Counted from the first letter of the stretch, positions 27,627-40,501 are shown. The stretch is DNA of 64,000 nt from Chamaea fasciata (GCA_029207755.1 JARCOQ010000005.1:46899563-46963562); one strand, 5' to 3'. Notes: generated from the letters alone by a model not told the origin. Translations and numbers: made by a program.

Positions 27627-28332
27627 CCATACAGGTGTGTCCAGTATGGTCTGAGCACTTTGTCCTTTTTTTGAGAACGCAACATTTCTGCACTTAAAAA
27701 ATGTGCTTCCTCTGATACTGGAGTGGTTACTCTATTGCACAGAACCACTTGACCTTAATAAATATTTATTGATACAAAATTTTCTTGTAACTAAACCACA
27801 ATACAGTCAAAAATACAATGGCTAGGCTACTTGGAGGCATCCCCTCCCACCAGTAACCAGATTTTATCCAGGTAAATCCACACTGGGAACAGACATTGTT
27901 TCTGGCATTTACAAACAAGTTGCTCATAATGAAGTTAATTAGTAAACTATATAACCTCTGGTCTGTGTCACTCCTTTCTAATCTTAAAGAAAGTTCTCAC
28001 AGTAAAGAAGTGAACAAGATACAGACAAAGCAGAATTAAGAAGTTTCATGTATATATAGACTTTAGGAGATAAAAAAGGAAAAAGAGAGGGAAACGAGGA
28101 CTGAGGCATCTTAAGGAGAGTATTTTTCGTCAAGAAATGGTCAGACTAAACACAGCCTGAGGTAGGATATTGCCATATTCTCACTTGGATATTTTTGTTT
28201 CCTATTCTTGCACTCTTCCTTGAAATTGTAAGAAGCTCGTAGGTTTTTTAAACCAAGTGATCTTTAAAGGATATGCAAATAATTTGTTTGAAATTAAACC
28301 AGGATTTTGTTAATGGCTATGCCATGGTTTCT

Positions 28333-28346
28333 GAATTACGTAATTC
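28333..28346. promoter_or_regulatory. Palindrome with D-box (PAR bZIP/NFIL3) core
   Basis: GAATTACGTAATTC is a perfect 14-bp palindrome. Its ATTACGTAAT core equals the optimal site for DBP/TEF/HLF and NFIL3. It sits 4.4 kb inside an NR1H4 intron. Function is inferred from the motif. Confidence 0.35.
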
Positions 28347-28368
28347 TGAATATGATTATTTTATTATA

Positions 28369-28391
28369 TTCCTTCATGAATAATGAAGGAA
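28369..28391. repeat. Inverted repeat, 9-bp arms
   Basis: TTCCTTCAT and ATGAAGGAA are separated by GAATA, a perfect short hairpin sequence, 22 nt after the palindrome at 28333. Confidence 0.7.
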
Positions 28392-29526
28392 ATTCAGGGG
28401 TTTATATTTTAAACCCACTTAGAATTCAGTTCTCTTTTTTAAACTTTATATTAGTGGAACAATATCTTTTACATTAAAATGTGATCTCATTGTAATTTCT
28501 GTAATATTCTGCAAAAAAATCACCTTTAGCATATACAAAATCTCAGTATAATTCTGCAAACTGAAAACAGTTTCTTTATTCCTGCAAGGAACATTTCTAC
28601 AAGTCAAATGTTTTTTGTAGTTTCATGTAAAATATTCTGTGTAAAATTTGAAGTTACAAAAGTAAAACTCTCAAATAAGTTTCAGTTACATGTAGAAAAA
28701 ATATTTGTAAAATAATGATCACATGCATGTGAAGGTTTCACTTTGTTTTTAGTAAGCTTTCAATAATTTTCTAATAGGTTTCAATTGAAAACACTTATTT
28801 ACAAAATATAAGATTTGCAAATAGAAAAAATCTTCAGCTGTAAGTAACTTAACATTTGTGTGTGCTTAAATAGTCTTTCCCAAAAATTCTGAAAGGTATC
28901 CTTCCAAAAGAAAAAAGAGATAAATGTTTCAAAATATTTAAGACCACACAAACAAAATGTCGGTGTAGTCCAGTGAGTTCATTTCTGATTTCACTTTCAC
29001 TACTTATACTTCTGCAGCTGCAATGATTTTACTGGGCTGCGCGTGCTTTGAGTTGCATGAGACCAGTCCATCCCAGACCTCTACTAATACATCTATCTGG
29101 AGAAAAGCTTATGTACATTCCGCTTCGTAAGATAAGATTACTTTTCTTTTGTGATAAGAAATTATTTGGTCTAGACTCTCAGGTCTACAGGTACATCTTG
29201 CTCAGGTCTACTTAAAACAAACCAAACCAAAACCAAACAAAAAGCCTCAAAACTTCAAGCTAAAGTGAGAAAACCTACACAGTTGCAACCTAATTATCTG
29301 CAAAAATCCTCTTGGTCTTTGAGCACTTCCCAGAGTTTAAGCTGTGAGTCTGTTTTATGTAAAACAAGACCATGTTCTCTCAGTCTCTCTCAAACCTGTC
29401 TGTTTTTCCTTTTCCCTTCCATTGATCTGCGCATGGACTCAGTTCTGCTAAATTGTTTAAAACTGCGTCTGATGGAAGGAAAAAGGAGGTGATATGAGCT
29501 CTTTGGCTTTTTTTTCCTGTATTTAA

Positions 29527-29540
29527 CTTAATTAATTAAG
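29527..29540. repeat. AT palindrome, 14 bp
   Basis: CTTAATTAATTAAG is a perfect palindrome containing two TAATTA homeodomain-type cores. No further support. Confidence 0.6.
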
Positions 29541-30658
29541 ACTCTTTTTCTTGTTTGTTTCCTTTGGAAGCAGAGTGGAATTAATAACTGGGAAGATTTT
29601 TCTAAACATACTTGTAACCCAAATGGCCCTACGGTTGTCTAAAATAAACCCTCAGTACTGTCTCAGGATGTGCTGCAGTTCTTTAGTAGCTCTGAGTTTT
29701 TTAACAAACCCTGAGATTTTTTTCTGTGGAAGGAATGTTGCCTTCTCTTCTTGCTCTTTCAGAGGCCTAAGCAGTTCAAGAGGCTGGTATGCAGATTTTG
29801 TGGATTTTCCTGTGTATGGAAGAAAGCTAAAGATCAACAGTTTTTTTCCTTTTCACTTTGGGACTGTCCCACTTTCTTTTAGCAAACTCAATTAACTAAC
29901 CACTAACAAGCAAATGGAAACTTTGGTTTCCACAGTGAGCAGATACCTTTCCTAAGAGAGACTGAATAATTGTGTATCCCACCATTAACCCCAGCTTTTG
30001 TACCTGAAGTGCCTTGACCAGTCTTCATGAGCAGCAGTCTCAACTAGTGGTAAATTCAACTAAAGACCTACCACTCATTAAGTCTACTAATCTATTTTGC
30101 CCTCACCCTTTACTTGTTCCGTCACTGCTGTGGCTGGCAGGTATCAGTGACAGTTTGCATCTGATGCATGAAGCTGTAACATCACTTCCAGGCTCTTTCA
30201 TGGAGTCCCCAGATGCCCTCTGTGTGTCTATAGTCTTTGTTTAAATGGCTTAACCTTGGATTTGGGGAGTGCCTTCTGCTACTCTGCTTCTGCCACTGTA
30301 GCACTTGGTGCCCTGGCCTCTTCTGGAGCAATGAAATGCAACCATAATTAAACTAATTGCTGGTAATAAAGGGCACCATTATCCTATTCCAATTTTGTGC
30401 CACATTTTTCCAGACATACATCTTGCTGCTTATTCTGGAACTGGGACATCAACCGTTGTTATTGGCAAAGGTGTGCTGTGACAATAATAGAGCTACCACA
30501 CAAACCCAAAACGCTTGCATGGTTTCTGCAGCATGGTAAAATAGGAAGGGCAGAAAGATGCAGAGCAAGAGCATGAGACCTTGGAAAGTGAAAAGGCAGG
30601 TGTAATTAAAAGGTTAGTTTCTGGCACTACCTGAAGTGAGACAAAGGAGAGAGAAGGA

Positions 30659-30672
30659 CCCCCCCCCCCCCC
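30659..30672. repeat. Poly-C run
   Basis: Fourteen consecutive C on the plus strand. Confidence 0.95.
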
Positions 30673-31184
30673 AATAGATTTTAATTATGTTTCTCATTGC
30701 ACACGTTCACTCTTCTTAACTGTTAACATTTCTTCATTATTTTTGATTCCTCACAAAAGAAGGACACTTGTCCGGGACCAATTTTATGTCAGCAAAAATG
30801 CTTTTGGGGCTCTTCTGAAGCACTGTTAAGTGATGGTCACCAATGAACATTAATCTATGATTTCCTTGTAAATACTGTTGGTGATTCATTTAAAACTCGA
30901 CTGGTCATCTTCCTGGAAATATGCACTATTTTTATCAGACTCTCTTCTTGGAACTATTGAAGGAATTGAGTCAATGTTTTCATGAAACAGCAAACTATGG
31001 CTGTCTCCAAAAGAAAATAAGAAATAGTTTGCAAATAACTTTTAAATTCAGCTTTTTAGCAGTTTGATGTGGACTTGATTTTACCAACACCATCCAGGGA
31101 CTGCTAGATGTTGTTGTGCTTGGATTAAAGAAAAGGAATGAGAGTTCAGTTGTCTTCAATTTTAAATATGCTATTTAATGAGCA

Positions 31185-31199
31185 AGGTTAAGGTAACCT
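31185..31199. promoter_or_regulatory. Inverted nuclear-receptor-like half-sites, 3-bp spacer
   Basis: AGGTTA-AGG-TAACCT forms a perfect inverted repeat of an AGGTCA-like hexamer with three spacer bases. It lies 0.8 kb before the next NR1H4 exon. Motif only. Confidence 0.2.
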
Positions 31200-32024
31200 C
31201 CATATACTGCGTTGATCCCGACAGAAAAGGTTGCCACTCCTTGTGCCACTGCCAGGTCTATTGCTGGCTCAGAGTAGACTAATGCTGGCTTTCCGAGGTG
31301 CTACCTATGAGAACTGCACAGCTGCACTGAATGGCACAGGATTGTAGGGGCTGGGGACCAGGATGCAGGGGCTGGCTGGCCACTGGAGGCTGGATGGTGA
31401 GAAGGTTGCATTTCACACTCATATTAGGAATATCTTTCTTGTTCTTTCTTGGTAATCTCACCTTCATATTACAGGCTCTTCTTGAAGATTTATTTCATGT
31501 TTTCAGACTTCTAATTAAGCCTCACCCTTGTCATTTTTCCCTAGTGCAGCTTTTGTCTCTCATGATGTATTCATTCAGAATTAAATAGAAATTAACATGA
31601 TGTTTGAATCTTGATTTAGCCTTCACCAATACCATGGGGGTTTTGCCATTTGTTTGGTTTACTTCCATTCTGCTTTTGGACCTAATTTGGGTTGTTAACT
31701 TCTCTGGGGTGGTGTTGCTCTTTCTTGTAAATTGAACGATTATGCACGATTGGGTTACCTGCACTATATTTTTCAAGAATTTTTTTTTTTTTTTATGTAA
31801 CTACCAGTGCCGGATATTTCCACCAATTATAAAGGATTGTCTGAGAATGAAAAAATTATTTTAAAAACTTCTTGCAGTGTATATGTGTAGCAAATCTGAG
31901 TTTAGATAATGCAGTCTTTGTGTTTGTGCCTGGCTTTTGAGATAGATGTCTGGAAGTGGAAACTCCTCTGAAACTACAATTTCATGGTAGTAACAGAAAT
32001 TGGTTTTGCATTATTATTTTCCAG

Positions 32025-32387
32025 GTGTCCTTTCAGAGCCAATGAGTTCTCCGGTGCAAGAGGCAGATGTGTCACCTTATTCACAGTACAACAATGTGCC
32101 ATTTCCCCAAGTTCAGCCTCAGATCTCATCACCGCCTTATTACTCCAACCTAGGCTTCTACCCTCCACAGCATGAGGAATGGTATTCCCCTGGGATGTAT
32201 GAACTCAGGAGGTTACCCTCAGAGACCTTTTTCACAAGGGAGACAGAGATAATGGATATCCCTGCAGCCAAAAAACCTAGACTGGGTCACTCCACAGGAA
32301 GAGTGAAAGGAGAAGAGCTCTGTGTGGTCTGCGGTGACAAAGCCTCTGGATATCATTATAATGCCCTTACTTGTGAAGGATGCAAAG
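32025..32387 (+). CDS. NR1H4: NR1H4 exon: A/B domain and zinc finger 1
   Basis: 363 nt between TTTTCCAG and GTAGGA, residues 29-149 plus one base. It begins VLSEP (mammals VLTEQ), carries the conserved [42 protein letters not shown] and KKPRLG blocks, and then enters the DNA-binding domain with [18 protein letters not shown] and the P-box CEGCK. Zinc-finger-1 cysteines are at about 128, 131, 145 and 148. The exon ends inside the glycine codon after CEGCK, the classical nuclear-receptor splice point. The ATG at 32042 is internal and not needed as a start. Confidence 0.97.
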
Positions 32388-32430
32388 GTAGGATGAAATC
32401 AATTCAGCTAATAGGCACAGTAGGTTCTTA

Positions 32431-32463
32431 GGTTTTTTGGGTTTGTTTTTCTGGGGTTTTTTT

Positions 32464-32496
<33 letters not shown>

Positions 32497-32501
32497 TTTT
32501 T
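32431..32501 (+). repeat. T/G-rich low-complexity stretch
   Basis: TTTTG and GGGTTTTT units with several (GTTTT) copies, starting about 45 nt after the splice donor. Possibly a decayed A-rich tail read on the opposite strand. Confidence 0.85.
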
Positions 32502-34925
32502 ACTTTTCTTGTTAATTTTATCCAAATCATTAAGCTTATGCATTTGGATTTGCATTTGGATCCTGTGTACACTATTCTGCATTTTCCCCAAGACAGACTG
32601 GCAGTGTCTTCTACCATTGCCCTATGGTTACCCAGCATAACAGGCCAACCTATGGCTCTTGAGCACCCTTAACTTCTGGTAAACTGAAGTACAGCTTCAC
32701 TGTGGAGACTGGCAGCCTGGCTCTGCTCTCTGTATAAGCTGTTCATGCCATTCTCTGCCTGTGGAAGGAACATGCCCATGGAGGCTCCTGGGAGCTGAGT
32801 GCTAGGCTGCCCTAGAAAAGAGCTAAAACCAGCCCAAGTGTCTAATGTAGTGTGCACTGAAGTGAAGTAAAAGCTGTCAGCCCCCACCTGCAGGCTGTTC
32901 CCAGGGACTCTCCCCCAGCTCCCGAAGGATATGATGGGGGTCTTCAGGTTTGTGAAATGAAAGGATTTCTAGTTCAATACTTTCTTCTAAGGGTAGCCCC
33001 TATCTCTAGGGAGGGAGCTTCTTCAGGAAGAAAGTTGTAGTTGTAGGAAAAATATCATGCTTCTTAGAAGAATATTATTCACATGTTATTATCAGGATAA
33101 AAGTGATGAAGAAAATCATTGCTGTTATGGTAAACATGATAGTCAGATATTTTAGCAGTGAGGGAGAAGAGATTATGTCAACTATTATACCTGAAGGGGT
33201 ATGATATATTTGTGACAGGGCTGAGGCATATTACGGCCAGAAAAATAGTGCCCCATTTTTTCATCCTGTTCTGTAAATTAATATTTCATTAACATTTCTG
33301 TTTTATGGATAAAGACTAAAGCATGGTCACTACCAAATTACTGAAATATCTTAATGTGGAATTCACTGTTATAGAGTGGACCTGGACCTAATTTGGGGCT
33401 TTTGCTTTATCTATCACAAAATCATTTGTGAGGAAAAAACAGACCACAATAGTCGAGCACTCTAAATATGAATACAGTCAAGGCTCACCCAGTTTATCTC
33501 AATAATTCGAATAAATAAGAGATTCATTTCTTTCTGCTGTCTGGGTGAATAGTCTCCAAGTCAAAAACTGTGAATTAACTCATATTAATGCTGTCATTAT
33601 AAACCAGGTTAAACTCAATTTTGATGCGACAGTTCCAAGTAATGATACATTTATTCTGTTAGTAAGCTGTTCCTTCTCTTTATTAACTTCATTATTAAAT
33701 GTGTGAGGAACTTTTCAAAGACTTAAAATAACAAACTTTGAAATTTGTATAGAATGCTTCTAGAAGAGAGGTTAAAGCTATCAGGTAAATCTCCAGACTA
33801 AAACCCATGGTGAAAGGAAAAGTGCATCCACTTCCCTACTGATTCAGTTTGAATAACTCTATGTAACCATAATTTTACTGCTTTATTGGGATAATCTATT
33901 TTATGTTTTTGTTCTGTTTCATGACTGCAACATCAATTACAATGAATAGTACCCTATATCAAACATAGTAAAAGTTGAATTACTTAAAGATAATGGATTC
34001 TGTTTCTACAATAAACTTTAAAGGTGACTAAAGTACCAGCTGATTCAGTAAAGAGATGTGCTGAGGACAGTAATTCTGTCTGACAAGGTAAAGCAGATAC
34101 TATGTTTTCTAGATCTCTTGATCATTCTTGTTATCTGTGGAATTTTTCACATGGGTATATATTACCTTCAAAACATGGAGACCAAAATTAGCCTAGGTAC
34201 TTCAGTTGTGCTCTTATCAGTGCAGTAGAATAACTACCTCACATGTCTGTGTCTTCCACCTCAGTATGAGATCATCCCTTCTTTTTGGCAACAAGATTGC
34301 TAATTCATGCTCAATGTGTGTCCAAAATAATAAGCCAGGTCCCTTTCTGTAGGACTAGTGCTCACCTTGCAGTGCCTCTGCTCCATTGATGCAGTGGATG
34401 TTCTTATTCAACGGAAGAAGCTTTGCACATATTTTTATGGGCTTCAATCCTCTGTGATGAATATGCTTATTTTTAAAAAAATTCCTTTCTTGGGTAATGC
34501 ATTCAGCAACACTTTCTATTCTCTTTGGTTTTCTTTCTTGGGCAGATGGAGCAATATTAGGATCTTATCTATTTTCCTCATGAGAATATTCATCTGAAGA
34601 TATTGGCAGGAGTATACACTGATACATATGTATATGTATTCCTTAATACATTACCATCCATTAAGAAATATGTATGAACTATTTAATCAGTATTTCACAT
34701 AATATTTGCACAAGGAGCAATACACTGTGTTTAAACTTGCTACTGTGGTGACTATTTCTGAAACAATCTTTGTAGACCAACATCAAAGACATTCTGGTAC
34801 AGCCTCAGCCTGGATAGTTATACTGGGTTTTAAGGGCCACTGCTAGGTGTTACAGAACAAGCGTGACATAATGTTGTGCTTGTTTAATAAAGCCACAGAA
34901 TAAGTTCTGTTGAAACAAAAAGGCC

Positions 34926-34972
34926 ACATCTTTGAAGTCCCTTTCAACCCAAGCCATTCTATGACTCTGTGA
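34926..34972 (+). mobile_element. CR1 LINE 3' terminal scrap
   Basis: ACATCTTTGAAGTCCCTTTC then AACCCAAGCCATTCTATGAC, only the last 45-50 bases of a CR1 copy. Confidence 0.75.
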
Positions 34973-37733
34973 AAAGCAAGTTACACATGCCCTCCATGCA
35001 GGCTTGCAGTAGGAGGTTTTGCAGTATTAAAGCCACTCCTGTACTGCTTGTTGCATCTCACATCAGACTAGAATTCTTCTTGCAAAGAAGGGTTCCTCTT
35101 TAATCTTCTCCTAACACTAACACCCACCACAGGGGCATGGGGCAAAGGAACCCCAGAAGATGTCTTGATAGTCTGACAGAGCAGAGCAGAGCAGGTGCTT
35201 TGTTAGCAATTGTGAACTTCAAAAACTTTTAAATTTAAAACCCGTCAGGATGAAAAACAGAGATATTTCCAAACCTTTCATCTACTCTTTTTACTCTTTT
35301 TTTCCCTCCTTCAACTTTCATAATTTCCGTAAGAAAAAATCAGCATCAGTAAGATTGGAGCAGCTCTACCATAATTAATCATATTCATGACTATCTGAGA
35401 ACAAAGCAAGTCAACATTTCCAGCCAACATGAGCTTTTTGTAATTTGGCTAGATCAGATGAAAGTTAGACTGTACCAGAAAAACCTTCAGCTTTTGGGGT
35501 TACTAACCCTTTGTTAGTTTAACATATGCTGGTTCCGACTTATCTTTAAACTATAGTAAAACTCCTCCTGCTATAGACAGTCACATACACGTATTTCTAG
35601 CAGTTTAAGTTCATTTTCAATTAGCAGTGAATAATAAATACAGAAATTTCATTCATAATAAAAGCTAATTTCAAAATAAGTTATGAAGAAGTCTGTTCTA
35701 GAAGACAATGATTCAAGAGTCGCTTCACAAAAAAACTAAAGCGAGAATAGGGTTAAAATTAGCCTTTGCAAAAAAAAATTCACTTTTCATTTCACATAAT
35801 TTCACTTTTTCAAAATCTTTGTTTTCAAGAGAAAGTATTTGACAGCTTGAATCTTAAATGTTCCTAGCTTTTGCATCCATGTTTTTGCCTTTCTCTTTTT
35901 TGCACATCTTAAAAAAATCATTTACCAAAATTCTTTTTCTTTCTTCCTTCATGAAGAAGTAAATGTACATCTTGTGAATAGGTTGAGTGATAAAGTCATT
36001 AATCATTCTTAGAATGTTATAAATATTTGTGCAGAGCTTTTCAGCATTTACTACTAATTAATGTGTCATAAACTATAGGATTTAAAATTAACAAACAAAG
36101 CTATAGATTATATAATGCAGATACAGTTGCCTTTAACTGACTGAGAATTTACAGCTTAAATCCAGGCTTTTTTTTCCCTTCCCTGACCAGTAAATGATAA
36201 TGTATTAAAACCATGGGAGTGATGAATAAAAATAATGCCTGGGTCTTCTGGAGATTCTAAATAATATGCATTACAAAAGAGACTGATGCCAGTCAGCTGT
36301 ATTTGTTTGAATAGCAGCCAATAAAACAGACAGCATGGAAGAGATTTCAAGCAGGAATTACTGAAAATTCAGAGAAATGCCAGGTTTTTTGTGACCAGGT
36401 AGTTGAATTGTTTTACTGGTTGCTACACATTGGTGCTTGCAAGAGATTAGGCAACTATAAAACCATGAGTCAAATTCGGGAAATTGTCATCTGACAATGC
36501 ACAATTCTGCAAACACATAGGCAATCCTTTAGATTCACAACCAAATTTGCTCTATAATTTGAGTATGGGAGACTGGCTCTTAGCTGGTCCCCCTTTAAAT
36601 GCATCAGAGTGCCAGGTTGGAAAACAATAGCTTCATTGTGCCAGGCAGTGGTGATAAGAAAGCAAAAGCTTTTTGAATAGCTCTGGTTAATATAAATGTA
36701 CACAGAGCTCTAGTTTCAAACACAGTATAAATCAGTGATGTGGCAGTAGCAGCTCCCAGGAGTTTATTTCAGAAACCTGCCCTCACATGGGGAGGAAAAC
36801 TGATTCCCACTGTAGCTGATGCTAAATAGTCTCTGCCACGTGAAGGGCAATGTAAGAAGATTATAATGGCAGTGAGTAACACTAGAAATTCAGGAAAAAT
36901 CTACAGCAAACATTCTGTTGCTCTGTGATGACCCCTATTTAATCACATTTAGTATCTTGTGTACCCTACGTTTTGCCCAGTGCTGCTCTCACATTTGGGC
37001 AGCAGCCAAATAGGAGATTTGGAGAGACTTAGGAAGAGTCCTCTCAATTTCTTGTATCAGTTGCTGTTTGCAGTGATTATTGTGCAATTTTGAGTAAATC
37101 CAATGACGATACCAGTAGAACTGCCTGTGCAGGTGCAATTAGGTGACTACTTAACTCATCAAGTGGACAATAGTTAGAGAATAAGGCCAGAGTATCTTGT
37201 ATACAGGGCTGGAGGCCACATGTACAATATAGGCAGGTACAGTGCAGCTTCCTTATTAAACTTGGGAGTGGGTAAGCAGACCAGTATGTGAAGCTTCTGT
37301 TGCTCCCAGGAGCTGGGGGAAAGGTGAAGAGTTGCTCACTCTCTTTCTGCACATTCTGTGCCTCAAGAGAATTAACAGACTCAGTTTTTTTTCACTGGCT
37401 GTTTGTATGATATCACCCTACAGCTCCAGTGCTGGTGCTCAGCCTGCTAATGGCAGGTTTCAGATTTGGGTCTGAATTTTCCCAACATTCACAATTCCAG
37501 GACTTTACTTTGGACTAATTTCAAGTGTTTGGGCTCATTTATTAAATTATATTACTTGGACAGTGTTGTCAGTACAGGTATCAAGAATGTAGTCATCCAG
37601 GCACAGAAAGAAACTAATGGTCTGGCGGAACATGTGTTATTCAGAAAATTCAGTGCAGATGGAGGTGAACTTCACCTTGATGACTTTGCTTCTGGCTGTT
37701 TTCTTTCATCTATGTCACTGCTGTTTTGTGCAG

Positions 37734-37886
37734 GATTCTTCAGAAGAAGCATCACAAAAAATGCAGTATACAAGTGTAAAAATGGAGGCAACTGCGAGAT
37801 GGACATGTATATGAGGAGAAAATGCCAGGAGTGCCGTTTAAGGAAATGCAAGCAGATGGGCATGTTGGCTGAATGTATGTATACAG
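37734..37886 (+). CDS. NR1H4: NR1H4 exon: zinc finger 2
   Basis: 153 nt after TTTTGTGCAG. It completes glycine 150 and encodes [20 protein letters not shown], then [20 protein letters not shown] and [10 protein letters not shown]. Zinc-finger-2 cysteines are at about 164, 170, 180 and 183. The human residue after GGNC is V; here it is E. Two in-frame donors exist: GTATTT at 37887 (includes MYTG) and GTATGT at 37875 (omits 12 nt). This is the known FXR MYTG plus/minus alternative splice next to the DNA-binding domain, which tunes DNA binding and target activation. Confidence 0.97.
37875..37880 (+). promoter_or_regulatory. NR1H4: Alternative 5' splice site (MYTG exclusion)
   Basis: GTATGT located 12 nt before the other donor. 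Its use joins GAAT to the next exon's GTCTCTTA, giving AEC-LLTEI instead of AEC-MYTG-LLTEI, both in frame (473 and 477 residues). Confidence 0.8.
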
Positions 37887-40432
37887 GTATTTGCATCATC
37901 TAGTTAGAGTGTGCATTAAATACTGTATTTCCTTGAGTGGTCTGGTTTTGATATTAAAGTTATAAAAGATGTCATTTGGCAGGTGAAAGGTGTATGAAAG
38001 AAGATGCTGTACCTGTGCATCAAACCCTGTTGAAAGACAAATGCACTTTTAAGCAATGGGTTTTAATTGGTGGTCAGGGATGGGAGGGCATAGGAGCTGA
38101 GCAAATGGTGAAGGAAGGCCAGTCCTGCACTGGATGACAGCTATAAGTCTACTTGAGTGGGAAGAAGCAGGGGAAGTGAGTCTGTGGAAGACTCCCCAGG
38201 AGCAAGGGCTTTGCAGTGTTATGGAAGCCAGAGCAGGAAAGTCCTGGCACTTTTCTTTCCTACTCTTTCTGGGGCTCCCCCAGTCAAGTTATTGCTGGCG
38301 AAGTCCAAGTTTTGGTACATACATAATGCCATTTTCAAGAAAAGAGCAGGAGTGTTGCTAGCAGGAAGTTTCTGTTACCTGGCCAAACGTATGTTCCCAG
38401 ACCTCACCCAGCAATCAGGCAAAGCCAGGTACGGGCTAGCTAGCCCTTTTTTATAGTCTCATTAGCTTTTCTCATGGTGCTATAGATTTTTCTGCCTTGC
38501 AAATGGACACATAGGTAGAACTCACAGACACATAGGTCTCCAGAAATGAACCCCATGGATTTTAATAATGTTTCATATTAAAACAAATATCCTATTTAGA
38601 CTGACAGTTTATAAACTTTATTTGGCTTCATACTGGATAACTTGGAACAGCAGGGTAATTGAAGTGCAATTATTAATATGCTTAAAGCTTCTCTTTGTGT
38701 TATTGCACTATTTTTGTAAGCTTGCTCCTGAAAACACTCTGTAAACATCTGCTCTTTTGCCTTCCATGAATAGGACTACAATTTATTTTTCTTGATGGCT
38801 CCAGTCACTGTAGCATACACATATGTGTGAAATCAATTTAGGTTCATACAGGAAATTAATCTACTTGGAAATTTTAATATATTTCTATCCTTCAATCTGA
38901 TCAGAAGATGCTATAGTATTGTTGGTTATGTGAGAAACAATAAGATCCATCGATATTTTGAAGGTGTTGCCAGCATAATGTAATTAATCTTTCATTCTGC
39001 AAATTGAACAGGCTGCACAGATCCTGAGATAGGACATATTCCTGTGCAATACATAAATATATAAGCTGACTCCACTTTGACGGAAGAACTCAATGTGTCC
39101 TGCATTGCCAGAGGAAAATAACTCTCCTATGGACTTCACCCCTGACCCATTGCTTCAAAATTTTGAGTATTCAAAATAGCCTGAGTCACTCAGTGCAGCA
39201 AAAAACCCAACAACCCACTGCCGAAAACAAAACAAAAAACAGGTCAGCGTAAATAATACTGACTGGGACCACATGAAACTTTTATACTGGCCTATCATTG
39301 TCACAAGCTGGCAGAAGGGAAATAAAAGCCAGTGGGTGCCACTGCCATTTGACTCTCTCTCTGCAGTGGAAACACAGGGTGTCTTGTGTTGCATATGACT
39401 TAAACATAAGTGTGCTCTAATGCACTGCAATGAGGATGTTTGGCAAGGCACCATTTAATGGCTTTAAAGTCAGAGTGTGTTGTATAATTGCTTTTAGTTC
39501 AAGGCAATCTAGGACAGTAAAACATGAAACTTCCAGTAGTATAGGGCATTTATTTGAAAAAGTATGACTAGGAAATAAAAGGTTACCTTGAACTTTGTTT
39601 TACTTACTCATTTTGTAGGATTGTAATTGCAAGCTCTGTGGATTCTTTTTTCGCTCTGAACAAGAAGATAAAATATTATAAATATTTATGGCACAGCTAC
39701 TCAACAGTCTTTCTCCTGCCTTTTATGTGCAAACTACAGACAGACCAAAATTACTGCCCATCAGTTTCAGTCATTTGCTGTCATTTAGATCTAAACTGCA
39801 AGTTTCTTGGGTGAAATGTCTACCTAGGGAAGACCCAGGTTCTGCCACTCTTTCTGGAATTTAATACCCGTTGAAACCTAGCTATCTCTGAGCTAAGAAG
39901 TGATGTCCTGTCTCATACACAAGTTTTTCAGGTGACTTAAATGGAGCCAGAATAAGATATCAAGGTAATACTTAGTAGCAAGAAGCATGAGAAAAATCTG
40001 TCTTAATGCTTAAGGCAAATATGAAGCAAGTTATCCCTATCAAGGCAATAGACCAGATCCTAAGCTGGTGGAAAACAGCACAAGCCCATTAACAGCACCA
40101 AAGGATGCACTGAATAATTTAGAAAAAAAGAAATCTATGGTGTTGTGTGGCACCACAAATTACATGGCTCGATACCAAATATTATTTCGATCATCCTTAT
40201 TTCCTCCTTTCAAGGTATTCTTTGCAGGTCTTATTTTAATCATGTAAATTTCCTTTTCTCTCTGCAGTTCAGGTAGGTCTTTTCATATAGGACTTAAACA
40301 GGAAATTAAAAACATTCACCACAAGATTCATTGGTTTCATGGTATCTTCCTCCACATCATATACTCACTGAATGAGCCTCTTTTCCTGCTCTGCATTTTT
40401 AAAGGTGAAGAATAGGAAGAACACTTGAATGA

Positions 40433-40436
40433 AGGA

Positions 40437-40496
<60 letters not shown>

Positions 40497-40501
40497 AGAA
40501 A
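40433..40501 (+). repeat. (GAAA)n microsatellite
   Basis: About sixteen tetramers of AAAG, uninterrupted apart from the ends; purine-only on plus. Confidence 0.95.

Larger units (their letters stand above)
23933..32024 (+). other. NR1H4: NR1H4 intron after leader exon
   Basis: An 8.1-kb intron. It contains a T/G-only tract (27001-27223), a CR1 3' end (27530), perfect 14-bp palindromes at 28333 and 29527, a poly-C run (30659) and an inverted AGGTTA/TAACCT pair at 31185. In mammals a second leader exon (MVMQFQGL-type) lies between these exons; no intact equivalent was recognised. Confidence 0.75.
32388..37733 (+). other. NR1H4: NR1H4 intron inside the DNA-binding domain
   Basis: A 5.3-kb intron with a T/G-rich stretch at 32431-32501 and a short CR1 tail at 34926. 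Nothing else was recognised. Confidence 0.85.

Noticed and set aside
37466..37733. ORF start upstream of the second zinc-finger exon
   Set aside because: Intron read-through; the exon border at 37734 restores CEGCKGFFRRS.
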